Assembly: GCA_002877915.1 (NCBI GenBank)
Contig: PNJE01000166.1
Coordinates: forward strand, 1 to 34,498
Source of the DNA: Candidatus Aminicenantota bacterium
GTDB taxonomy: Bacteria > Acidobacteriota > Aminicenantia > Aminicenantales > Saccharicenantaceae
Length of the DNA stretch: 34,498 nt
Reading direction: 5' to 3'
Part shown: one piece after another, positions 18,584 to 28,020 of the stretch
Layout: each line of letters starts with the position of its first letter
Position numbering within the stretch: the stretch's first letter is position 1
The notes under the pieces: model-generated
The model's input: the letters and a program-made list of their open reading frames with translations, nothing else
Told to the model about the DNA's origin: nothing
The model's database searches: none
Position numbers and translations under genes: made by a program

Positions 18584-19384
18584 TCAAGTAATGATTTTTT
18601 CGGCAATGAGTTTTTCGGCCAGAAGGTCAGCTTGAACTTCAGATGATTCGGCCAGGATAAGTTCGCATTTGCCAGCTCGAGGTGGCGGAGTGGCGATTTT
18701 AACTACCCTGGTGGGAGAGCCTTCGAGCCCGATTAGTTTCGGGTCAACATCCAGGTCCTTAGACGTCCAGGTTGGGATCTGGGCTTTCTGAGCTTTTCTT
18801 ATGCCCAGGATAGTCGGGTAACGCGGCTGATTGATGTCTTTTACCACGGTTATCAAGCAGGGTAATGTCGCCCTAACCACCTCTTTTCCTTCTTCCACCA
18901 ATCTCTCCACCTCAATTAACTTTTTTTCAAAGTCTATGCTTGAAATTTTGGAAACATAGGTCAGCTGGTTTATCTGGAGCTGGGTAGCAATGCCCGGCCC
19001 CGTCTGACCAGTATCGCCGTCTATCGCCTGGCGGCCGCATAAAATTACGTCAAACTGCCCTATTTTTTTGATAGCCCTCGACAGGGTATAGGCGGTTGCC
19101 CAGGTATCGGCTCCAGCAAAAGCCGGGTCGCTTAGCAAGATGGCCTCGTCAGCTCCCATAGCCACCGCTTCTTTTAAGGCACTGATGGCCTGGGGCGGGC
19201 CCATGGTTATCACCGTAACTTTCCCACCGAATTTCTCTCTGAGCCTCAAAGCTTCTTCGATAGCATAAGTATCAAAAGGATTGATGATGCTGGGCACGCC
19301 CTCTCTGATGAGAGTCCCTCGCTCAGGATCAATCTTGACCTCGGTCGTATCAGGAACCTGCTTGATACACACTATAGCCTGCAC
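18584..19384 (-). CDS. etfB: Electron transfer flavoprotein beta subunit
   Basis: MQAIVCIKQVPDTTEVKIDPERGTLIREGVPSIINPFDTYAIEEALRL...CGRQAIDGDTGQTGPGIA; GTG start. Confidence 0.95.
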   Translation of the reverse strand: MQAIVCIKQVPDTTEVKIDPERGTLIREGVPSIINPFDTYAIEEALRLREKFGGKVTVITMGPPQAISALKEAVAMGADEAILLSDPAFAGADTWATAYTLSRAIKKIGQFDVILCGRQAIDGDTGQTGPGIATQLQINQLTYVSKISSIDFEKKLIEVERLVEEGKEVVRATLPCLITVVKDINQPRYPTILGIRKAQKAQIPTWTSKDLDVDPKLIGLEGSPTRVVKIATPPPRAGKCELILAESSEVQADLLAEKLIAEKIIT

Positions 19385-19386
19385 GG

Positions 19387-19402
19387 TTCACCTCCTGGTG
19401 AA
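19387..19402 (-). promoter_or_regulatory. Palindromic hairpin enclosing the etfB Shine-Dalgarno
   Basis: Minus-strand TTCACC-AGGA-GGTGAA: perfect 6-bp stem, 4-nt loop, with AGGAGGTG lying in loop and 3' arm. Confidence 0.45.
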
Positions 19403-19825
19403 ATTAATTTTCCTCTCATCTCAGGTCAACAAAAATAAAACCTGAGGAATCGTTTTCCTCGTTGTTTCCAGCCGTCAACCCGGGCTGGCTCAGATTCTCC
19501 AGCAAATTTTAAATTTCGAAAAAATATAATTCACCCGGCGCTCGATGTCAAGGAAAACCGGCAGCCTGTTAATTTAGATCTTGAAGTTTAAACAAAGAAA
19601 TAGGCTTTTGCCCTAAAGAATACTATTTTACCATTTCTTCCTCAAAAGACCACCTTTCTACCCAATTCTTCATAGACTCAGTTAGATTTTGAGGGCTTCA
19701 TAAAAATCCGAAAATAATAGCTGGTTAGTTAAATAATTAGGTACTGACTTGCTATAAGGCAGGTTCTAATCTAAAATCTATTTTATTTTTTGAGCCAAAA
19801 AGAAATATAGACAACGGAGAAAAAG

Positions 19826-21013
19826 ATGAACATTAAACTATTCGACTTTGATGCTGGCCTTGACCGAAGGAATACCTGTTCCCTTAAATGGGATTTCTGT
19901 GAGCAGGTTCTCGGCGTGCCGGATGTTATTCCGATGTGGGTAGCGGACATGGATTTTTCGGCTCCGCCGGAAGTGGTTAAAGCCGTGCAGCAAAGAGCCG
20001 CTCACGGCGCTTATGGCTATCCGTTTATACCCCGTTCTTTTTGGTCAAGCATCATCAACTGGATGAAAACCAGACATAACTGGGAGATAAAAAGAGAATG
20101 GCTCAGCCGCGCTCCGGGCGTGGTGCCTGCTCTGAACCTTTGCGTGCAAGCCTTTACTTCCCCCGGTGATAAAATCATCATCCAGAGCCCTGTTTATTAT
20201 CCGTTTTATTCAGCGGTAGAAAATAACGGTCGCCGGGTGGTTAAAAACCCGCTAATTTTTGAAAATAAGACTTGGAGAATGGATTTTACTGACCTGCGCC
20301 AGAAAATTGACCACCGGACGAGGATGCTTATCCTTTGCAGCCCGCACAACCCGGTGGGACGGGTCTGGAAGAAAGAAGAGTTGGAGCAGTTAGCAGAAAT
20401 TTGCCTAAGGCATGATATTCTGATCGTCTCGGATGAAATTCACGCTGAGCATGTTTATAAAGGTCATAAGCACATTCCGATTGCTTCCCTTTCACCAGAA
20501 ATTGCTGCTCGCACGATTACCCTCAACGCTCCGAGCAAGGCTTTTAACATTGCCGGGCTGACGACTTCTTTTGTCATAATACCAAACCCTCAACTTTTAA
20601 ACCGCTACAAAATACAACTGGAAAACCTCGGGTTGACCGTCAACAACATCTTTGGCTTGGTAGCCCTCGAGGCCGCCTACACTCACGGGGCAGCCTGGCT
20701 GGACGGATTAGTCCAATACCTTGAAGCTAACATGGACTTTGCCCTACAGTATTTTGAACAGCGCATTCCCCAGATTAAGTTTTTAAAGCCAGAAGGAACA
20801 TATCTGGCCTTGCTTGATTGCCGGGCTCTGGGACTTCCTCAGAATCAACTAAACGAGTTATTTCTGAAAAAAGCAAAGGTTTATTTTGATGAAGGTCCAA
20901 TTTTTGGAGAGGAACTGGAAGGATTTGAAAGGATGAACTTAGCCTGCCCGAAGAAAACCCTGGAAGAAGCCCTTCGCCGTATTGAACAAGCCGTAAAAAG
21001 TCTGATTGTCTGA
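19826..21013 (+). CDS. MalY/PatB-type PLP aminotransferase (cystathionine beta-lyase)
   Basis: VIPMWVADMDFSAPPEV, SPVYYPFYSAVENNGR, SDEIHAEHVYKGHKHIP, TLNAPSKAFNIAGL. Confidence 0.92.
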   Translation: MNIKLFDFDAGLDRRNTCSLKWDFCEQVLGVPDVIPMWVADMDFSAPPEVVKAVQQRAAHGAYGYPFIPRSFWSSIINWMKTRHNWEIKREWLSRAPGVVPALNLCVQAFTSPGDKIIIQSPVYYPFYSAVENNGRRVVKNPLIFENKTWRMDFTDLRQKIDHRTRMLILCSPHNPVGRVWKKEELEQLAEICLRHDILIVSDEIHAEHVYKGHKHIPIASLSPEIAARTITLNAPSKAFNIAGLTTSFVIIPNPQLLNRYKIQLENLGLTVNNIFGLVALEAAYTHGAAWLDGLVQYLEANMDFALQYFEQRIPQIKFLKPEGTYLALLDCRALGLPQNQLNELFLKKAKVYFDEGPIFGEELEGFERMNLACPKKTLEEALRRIEQAVKSLIV

Positions 21014-21022
21014 AAATTCTAT

Positions 21023-21051
21023 TTGACAATTATCCACGCTTAGTTTAATAA
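21023..21051 (+). promoter_or_regulatory. Candidate sigma70-like promoter for the HD-GYP gene
   Basis: TTGACA at 21023 followed at 15-17 nt by TTTAAT/TAATAA. Confidence 0.35.
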
Positions 21052-21183
21052 ATAACCATCAGAATGTTTTTCAGGTCCAAGCCTTGGATAGGTCGACATA
21101 ATGCTCGGGGAAAAAAGTTTCAAACAAGGTCAGTCATATTTAAAACTTGAGGGCTTCACAATTTTTATCTTTAAAGCCTGAAA

Positions 21184-23094
21184 ATGTACGTTTCGCTGGT
21201 TTTAAATGTCTCTTTAATTCTGGCTTTAGTTGCCCTTTATAGTCTGATCATACGTTCTACCACTCTCGGGAAAAAATCATGGGCTGTTTTGAATGGCCTC
21301 GTTTTCGGGTTGACGGCTGTATCTGCCATGAGTGTGGCTTACCATTACGGCGGCGGTGTAATTTATGACGGGCGCTCGATTATACTTTCACTTTCTGGGC
21401 TTTATGCCGGCACAATTCCCACCATCATTGCCTCGCTCCTGGCCATGCTCTATCGCCTCTTTCTTGGAGGGAATGGCGTTTACGCTGGTTTGACCACGAT
21501 ATTATTTTGCGCCACCACAGGATTGCTTTTCCGCCGGAAATTTTTAAACAAGATAAATAACCTGAACAAGCTGGAGCTCCTGATTTTTGGGTTAGTTGTA
21601 CACTTTATCATGCTGGCCTGCCAGCTTTTGATAAAGCCCTGGCCTGCCGGTCTGGCCGTCATCAGCCGAATCTGGCTCCCCATTATGTCAACCTTTCCTC
21701 TGGCCACCATGCTTACCGGGCTTCTCCTGCAGCAAGAAAATCGTCGATTTGAAGCAGAATTAAAGCTCAGGGAAAGCGAAGAAAAATACCGCGTGCTTTT
21801 TGACCACGCGGGTCAGATGATTATCGTGGCCCAGGATGGAGTTTTCAAACTGGTCAACAAGAAATGTCTCGAATATGGATATACCCAAAAAGAAATTATT
21901 GGCCGACCTTTCCTGGATTTTATTCACCCCGAAGATAGAAAGTTAGTGGCTGAAAGACATCTGCGGCGGATAACCGAAGCGGATTTTGAGGCTAACTATG
22001 AATTTCGCTTCCTGACCAAAGATGGAAGCACCCGATGGGTAGAAATAACCGCTGTCAGGATAGAATGGGAAGGTCGCCCTGCCTCCCTCAACTATATCAC
22101 AGACATAACTGACCGGATTAGAGTTCAGCAAGAAAAAGAAGAACTGCTCAAGGTGATAGAAAACAGTCATAATGAGATTTATATTTTTGACCCAAATTCT
22201 TTAAGATTCACCTACGTCAACCAAGCCGCTTTGGTCAACTCCGGCTACACTCTGGAAGAAATGCTGAACCTGACCCCTTTGGACCTAAAACCTGAATTCG
22301 ACCAAACTGGTTTTCGAGCTTTATTGCAGCCACTGCTTTATGGAAGTAAGAAAAAGCAGGTTTTTGAAACTTACCATCGGAGAAAGGATGGCTCTACTTA
22401 TCCAGTAGAAGCTCATTTGCAGCTGGTTGAAGTAGGAGGCAAGAAAAGTTTTTTAACTATCATCTTGGATATCAGTGAAAGAAAGCAGGCCGAAAAAAAT
22501 TTAGAAAAAACACTTAATGGAATAGTCAGGGCCGTCGCACGAACAGCCGAAGTCCGAGACCCATACACAGCCGGTCACCAGGAAAAAGTAGGCGAGCTGG
22601 CTGAAGCCATTGCTAAAGAAATGAACCTCGACGATTCGCGTGTTCAGGCGGTGAAATTAGCCTCCATGATTCACGACTTAGGTAAAATTGCCATCCCGCC
22701 AGAAATTTTAAACAAACCTGGGCGTTTGACGGCCATCGAGATGGAATTAATCAAAACCCATCCCACCGTCGGTTACGAAATCCTCAGGGATATTGAATTC
22801 CCCTGGCCGCTGGCTGAAATCGTCTATCAGCATCACGAAAAAATGGATGGCTCTGGGTATCCACGTGGTTTAAAGGGCGAGGAAATTTTGTTAGAAGCCA
22901 GGATAATAAGCGTGGCTGATGTGGTGGAAGCTATCTCCTCTCACCGACCATACCGGCCTTCCTTAGGCCTGGACAAAGCCTTGGAAGAAATTAAAAACAA
23001 CGCCGGAAAGTTGTATGACGAAAGAGTAGTCAGGCACTGCCTCGAACTATTTGAAAAAAAAGGGTTTAAATTCAAGGAAACTCAAACTTTTTAA
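21184..23094 (+). CDS. LytS-like 5TM sensor, two PAS domains, HD-GYP c-di-GMP phosphodiesterase-like protein
   Basis: 5TM-5TMR_LYT-like N-terminus, PAS segments (SEEKYRVLFDHAGQMIIVAQDG; PNSLRFTYVNQAALVNSGYTLEEML), HDLGKIAIPPEIL...HHEKMDGSGYPRGLKGEEI. Confidence 0.9.
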   Translation: MYVSLVLNVSLILALVALYSLIIRSTTLGKKSWAVLNGLVFGLTAVSAMSVAYHYGGGVIYDGRSIILSLSGLYAGTIPTIIASLLAMLYRLFLGGNGVYAGLTTILFCATTGLLFRRKFLNKINNLNKLELLIFGLVVHFIMLACQLLIKPWPAGLAVISRIWLPIMSTFPLATMLTGLLLQQENRRFEAELKLRESEEKYRVLFDHAGQMIIVAQDGVFKLVNKKCLEYGYTQKEIIGRPFLDFIHPEDRKLVAERHLRRITEADFEANYEFRFLTKDGSTRWVEITAVRIEWEGRPASLNYITDITDRIRVQQEKEELLKVIENSHNEIYIFDPNSLRFTYVNQAALVNSGYTLEEMLNLTPLDLKPEFDQTGFRALLQPLLYGSKKKQVFETYHRRKDGSTYPVEAHLQLVEVGGKKSFLTIILDISERKQAEKNLEKTLNGIVRAVARTAEVRDPYTAGHQEKVGELAEAIAKEMNLDDSRVQAVKLASMIHDLGKIAIPPEILNKPGRLTAIEMELIKTHPTVGYEILRDIEFPWPLAEIVYQHHEKMDGSGYPRGLKGEEILLEARIISVADVVEAISSHRPYRPSLGLDKALEEIKNNAGKLYDERVVRHCLELFEKKGFKFKETQTF

Positions 23095-23248
23095 GAATTT
23101 TGCCCCCGTTAAATTCGCATTGCTAACCGCAATAATAAGAAGGAAAGAGTAAGAAGGAAAGGCGGGAAAGCCCAAACTTTAACTCACAAAATAAGATTCC
23201 TACGCGGCTTCAGCCAAATAAGATATAATAATCTTATGAAGCTTCCTT

Positions 23249-23938
23249 ATGTGGCTGAAGACGACCGGCTCGACTGCTCTCGGGTTTAACGTCGGTTTAG
23301 TAGCCAGAGCGATGAAAAATACTGGGTTTAGCCGACTGCGGATAGTTGGCCAGCCGGAGCTGGGTCCAGAAGCCCTGAAAACTGCCGTCCATTCGACAGA
23401 CATCCTGAAAAATGCCACCTTCTTTGATTCTTTAGCGGAAGCAGTCTCCGACCTGAACTTAGTTTTTGGTTCAACGGCACGCTCCAGGAAAGCTTACAAA
23501 ATTATAACCATAGATGAAGCTGTTTTGAGGATTAAAACTTACTCGCCAGAAACAAAAATAGGCTTAGTGTTTGGAAACGAGAGAACCGGACTGAGCGACG
23601 CCGAGCTGCGTCAGGTCAACTTTGTCTTTTCCATCCCTCAGGTAAGCCGCCAGCCCTCTTACAACCTGGCCGCAGCCGTGTTGATTACCCTTTATACTTT
23701 GTTCAGGGAATCCAGCTCTCGCTTAGTGGCGCAGGCTCCGCCTCCCATACCGCGGAAAGAACAAGCTGACTGCCTGGAATTAATCTTGAAAAAGTTAGAA
23801 AAACGAGGTTTTATGCACGACACTAACCGAGAGCATGTGACCAACTTGCTCTACGACCTTTTTGGCCGCTTGGCTCTTTCTGAACGCGACCGGCGATTCC
23901 TGACGGCAGTGTTTAATAAAGGTCTGGATAAAGAATAA
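23249..23938 (+). CDS. TrmH/SpoU-family RNA methyltransferase (TrmJ-like)
   Basis: NVGLVARAMKNTGFSRLRIV, IGLVFGNERTGLSDAEL, SIPQVSRQPSYNLAAAV knot motifs. Confidence 0.88.
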   Translation: MWLKTTGSTALGFNVGLVARAMKNTGFSRLRIVGQPELGPEALKTAVHSTDILKNATFFDSLAEAVSDLNLVFGSTARSRKAYKIITIDEAVLRIKTYSPETKIGLVFGNERTGLSDAELRQVNFVFSIPQVSRQPSYNLAAAVLITLYTLFRESSSRLVAQAPPPIPRKEQADCLELILKKLEKRGFMHDTNREHVTNLLYDLFGRLALSERDRRFLTAVFNKGLDKE

Positions 23939-24749
23939 CCTCAGATTTAATTTCTCTCAGCCAAGCTAAATTCCTTTAGGAGGCTAAAGCTGATTCCTTC
24001 AGTTAGTCATTTTTTCCACAACTGAATTAAATTTACTCAGCTTCTCTTATGATAAAACTATTAACCTGGATTATTTTTTCTGATTAAATGATTCCATTTA
24101 AGTTCAAGGTTAAAGGGAAAAATGCTCTTTTTCATCTATCTAAGTAAAAAGCCTTGAAGAACTCTGTTTTTATTCAAAATCAAAAGACGGTCCTCTAACC
24201 TTATTACACGATTATTTGCCCTATTTTAGAAAAACAAACTCTTTTTGATCTTAATAAATAATGGACCTTACCTTAATTTATAAATTTTAGATCCAAGGAA
24301 TTAAAACGGAAGTGGTCTAAATATTTGTAAAGGAATTTAGCTCTCCATCTCACCTCCATCAGCTCAATTCCTGACTTTTTAATAAAGTCTCACCTGCTTA
24401 GCCGGGATTAGAAACTATCGCCCGACAATTCTTGAAAAATCAGCTTGGCCTAATTTTCTCTAAATAAATTCTAAACCCCTAAAGTTGAAGTTATTAATCA
24501 AGCTAATATCTTTAAGGAGTCCAAGCTTCCAGGCTAAATCAATAAATCCGGCCAAAAGCTCGGGCCCGAACTTTGCCTTATAGTTTTATTTAACAAGTTG
24601 AGAAAAGGCGCAGGCAAGGTGCGGGCCTCATTTAGGTCAGGCCTCTCGTTTTCTTCTGAAGCCAGGTTTTTAGCCGGTAGCTTTCTAATCCTGTTCTATT
24701 CTATTCCCTCTTACCGGCCAGATAGTGTATTCTATTACTTGAGGTAATC

Positions 24750-25148
24750 ATGGATAAGGGAAAAAAATTTATTCTCGGTCTGGTAATCATTGCGGTTATT
24801 AATCTGTTTGTCGCTTTAATGACCATATCATTCTGGCTCGGGCACCTCCTGGCTCATCGTTTCCCAAATACTCTACCAGTCCCCGATAATCTTTATAATG
24901 CCTTCGCTATTCCGGATCTTATTCTCTCTGCTATCCTTATCATCAGCTCTTACGGACTTTTGCGCTTTAAAAAGACCGGTTACATCTTTGCCCTTATCGG
25001 GATTGGCATGTGGTTGTTTGATGTTCTACTGGTAACAGGTTTGACTGGACTTTTCCGGTTGAGCTTAGTCGTACCCAGCCTGCTATTTTGCTTCTGGGCC
25101 ATTTTTTATCTTTGGAAAAGGCGAGATGTATTCCAGCTTTTTTCTTAA
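24750..25148 (+). CDS. Small polytopic membrane protein of unknown function
   Basis: 132 aa with about 4 hydrophobic helices. Confidence 0.6.
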   Translation: MDKGKKFILGLVIIAVINLFVALMTISFWLGHLLAHRFPNTLPVPDNLYNAFAIPDLILSAILIISSYGLLRFKKTGYIFALIGIGMWLFDVLLVTGLTGLFRLSLVVPSLLFCFWAIFYLWKRRDVFQLFS

Positions 25149-25230
25149 AAAGGCCATTAAGAAAAAGAATTAGGCCTTTGTATTCTTATATGAACAAAAA
25201 TTAAAAAGGCAGCCAGTGGCGTAACAGACA

Positions 25231-26572
25231 ATGATTAAAGCTAAGCTGGGCACTTTTGATGTGACTATGATCGTCGTAAGTCTGGTCATTGGCATTGGCA
25301 TCTTCCGGACACCAGCTATGGTAGCATCGGTCGCCAGAACTCCCCTTCTTTTTTTCACTGCCTGGGGAGCAGGAGGCTTGATAACCCTTTTTGGTGCTTT
25401 GACCTTTGCGGAAATAGGGGCCCGATTCTCCGAGCCCGGCTCCTATTATAAAGTAGTGGCCTCCAGCTATGGTTCACTCCTGGCTTTTTTGCTCAACTGG
25501 GCTAACATTTTCATAATTAATACAGCCAGCGGAGCCGGCGTCGCCCTGATAGGAGCCGAATATATTTCGCCCGTAATCCTACCACCCCAGGCTCGAACTT
25601 CCCAGAATACTCTTTTTATCGCCCTTTTAATGGTGGCTGTCCTCCTGGTTTTAAATTATCTTGGCATAAAATCTGGTGCCTGGACTCAGAATATTCTGAG
25701 CCTGTCGAAAATTATATTGATCATTTTTCTGGCTACGGCAGCTCTTCTGAGTGCCAGGACCAATCCCTCTGTCCTGGCAGATTCTCTTCCCCTGCAGAAT
25801 TCATGGTGGGCTGCTCTTGGTCTTGGATTTATTTCGGTTTTTTTCAGCTATGGCGGTTATCAACAGACTATCAACCTTGGGGCCGATATAAAGGAATCGC
25901 CCAAAAAAATGCCCTTAGCCATTATCTCAGGTATGCTCATAGTCATCAGTTGTTATCTTTTAATTAACCTGGCTTACTGGAAAACCCTCGGACTTTCAGG
26001 CATGGCTTCTTCTAAACTCGTGGCTGCTGAAACAGCTGGAGTAATTTTTGGTCCCCTCGGCGACAACCTGGTTTCCATAGCCATTTTCCTTTCGGCCTTA
26101 GGATTTCTCAACAGGATTTCTCAACGCTATTCTGATGCAGCTTCCCCGCACCTATTTAGCGATGGCTGAGGACCGGACCCTGCCGGCTATCTTCAAGAAA
26201 ATAAATCCCCGGACTCAAGTTCAAGAATTTGGCTTACTTTTCCTGGGAGCTTTCATTTTGTTAAGCCTCGTTTTCCTCCGGACCTTCGAAAATATCGTCA
26301 ACTACGTTATGTTTTTAGATAGCTTGGGTATTGCCGTCGTGGCTTCCACTATTTTCATCTTGAGGCGGCCAGCCCGAAAGAGCGAGTCATCCTATAAGGG
26401 ATTTAAGATTCCTCTTTACCCATTCCTGCCTGCGGTTTTTATATTTTTTCTGCTCAGCGTTACCATAAGCGTGCTTTTATCTCAACCGAGGCAAGCGCTC
26501 CTCGGGTCAATTTTTCTCCTCCTGGGTTTCCCTCTTTATTTTTTCCTGCGCCGATTGACAGTCGTTCGGTAA
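25231..26572 (+). pseudogene. APC-family amino acid permease disrupted by a 13-bp tandem duplication
   Basis: ORFs 25231-26169 and 26135-26572 are the two halves; deleting one copy of AGGATTTCTCAAC gives ...ALGFLNAILMQLPRTYLAMAED... in one frame. Confidence 0.85.
26100..26125 (+). repeat. Perfect 13-bp tandem duplication AGGATTTCTCAAC x2
   Basis: Read directly: 26100-26112 and 26113-26125. Confidence 0.97.
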
Positions 26573-26674
26573 AATGACAAGTATTTAGCTCACAAAAATA
26601 GTTATTTTTATAATCAGGCTATAAAATAGTATTCCCTTATCAGACTTTATTAAATTCCCCTCAAGTTGCCTGAT

Positions 26675-27736
26675 TCATAAATTGAAACCTATTATCAAAC
26701 CACAATAAGGATCGAAATAGCGCTGACCTTTAAATTCTTTAGTCCTTAAAACCGCATAGAAGCCCAGGACCGCCTGTTGGCTTTGATAGACCATCCCAGA
26801 GGTCAGCTGACCATAAAGAGCCCTGGCCTCAACCTCAGGGCTGCTCTGGAAGGTATTTCCTTCAAGAAGAAGGTTATGAAAAATGAGTTTTCCTTCCAGC
26901 CGGCAAAAAGCGTAAATGGACGTCCTGGTGGTATTTAATAGATTTAATTGGTTAAACAAAGGCGAGGGAACAAAAGCTTCATTTTGAGGCTTAAGATTCA
27001 GGCCAAATTTCAAATCAAGAACTGTACCGATGGCAGTGGTCAGGTTACCAACCTGTCCGCTCAGACCCATTTTAACTGCGGGTCGACAGGATGAGTGGTC
27101 GCCTTCTTCTGAAAGGTCAGTTAAATTCCACAGACGTCCAAACCATAATTCAAAAATTGGTTCATTTTTAAGCTGGTTTGCCCATCCCTGTGGCTCAACC
27201 CAGCCATAAGTTCGATGAAGCCACTTTTGAGCTGCGTCTGCCAAGGAGGCTGGGCCTATTACTCCAACGGCGGCTCCGAAACTGTCTTGCTGTTGCCCGG
27301 TATTTCTTATTAGAGATAAGCTACCATAAAGAAGACCGGCATAGGGACGATCATCTCGAATAACTTGCGATTCAAACAAATCGGCCGGGGTGAATGTTCC
27401 CTGGGTCAGGGAAATTGCCACCCATCTTTCTGATTGGTGGCTGGCTGATAGGCGAGAGTTTTTATTGACCTGATTATCATCTCCCAAAAGGTTGATATTC
27501 AACCGATATAAAAATCTTAATAAGCCAGACTTTTGTTTTTCCCTAAGCGGCGGCGACACCCAGGTAAAGCCTATTCCGTTGGTATAACCATCGTCTCGCT
27601 GCAGCCAGACATCATTTTCAAGGTTAAAAATAAAACTGCCCCGGCCGCCACCTGGGGCTGGATATTCAGCCGGTTGAGAAACAGAAAAAGAAAAATTCAT
27701 CACCAAAAGCCAAATAAAAAATAAAAGCTTTTTCAT
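26675..27736 (-). CDS. LpxR-like (DUF2219) outer-membrane lipid A deacylase family protein
   Basis: Signal peptide; FNLENDVWLQRDDGYTNGIGFTWVSPP, DDRPYAGLLYGSLSL, beta-barrel-like C-terminus. Confidence 0.75.
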   Translation of the reverse strand: MKKLLFFIWLLVMNFSFSVSQPAEYPAPGGGRGSFIFNLENDVWLQRDDGYTNGIGFTWVSPPLREKQKSGLLRFLYRLNINLLGDDNQVNKNSRLSASHQSERWVAISLTQGTFTPADLFESQVIRDDRPYAGLLYGSLSLIRNTGQQQDSFGAAVGVIGPASLADAAQKWLHRTYGWVEPQGWANQLKNEPIFELWFGRLWNLTDLSEEGDHSSCRPAVKMGLSGQVGNLTTAIGTVLDLKFGLNLKPQNEAFVPSPLFNQLNLLNTTRTSIYAFCRLEGKLIFHNLLLEGNTFQSSPEVEARALYGQLTSGMVYQSQQAVLGFYAVLRTKEFKGQRYFDPYCGLIIGFNL

Positions 27737-28020
27737 TCTTTTCTCATTTTAACCAATTTCTGGTGAAATTTCGCTTCCATTGATCTTTTTAGAGCTATTA
27801 TCCTTTTTGTTTATTTTCAAGCCTTGGCAGGTGGCCATCTTCCTTGAGCTGGTCCTGGCCCACACCGGAAGAATTTCTCTATCAGTTCATCATTAAGCTT
27901 CCTTCCTATAAATCCCGGGTGCTTATTTCAGACGAAAGTTTTTATTTTATTTTATATGATCTTCAGAAATTCTCTGCCCGAGCAACTGGGCTCTTAGCGA
28001 GATTATGTCTCCAGTTCCGC

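Noticed and set aside
19689-21158. 12-mer TTGAGGGCTTCA upstream of both malY (19689-19700) and the HD-GYP gene (21147-21158)
   Set aside because: Many 12-mer coincidences are expected in a 34-kb window, so a shared regulatory site is not supported.
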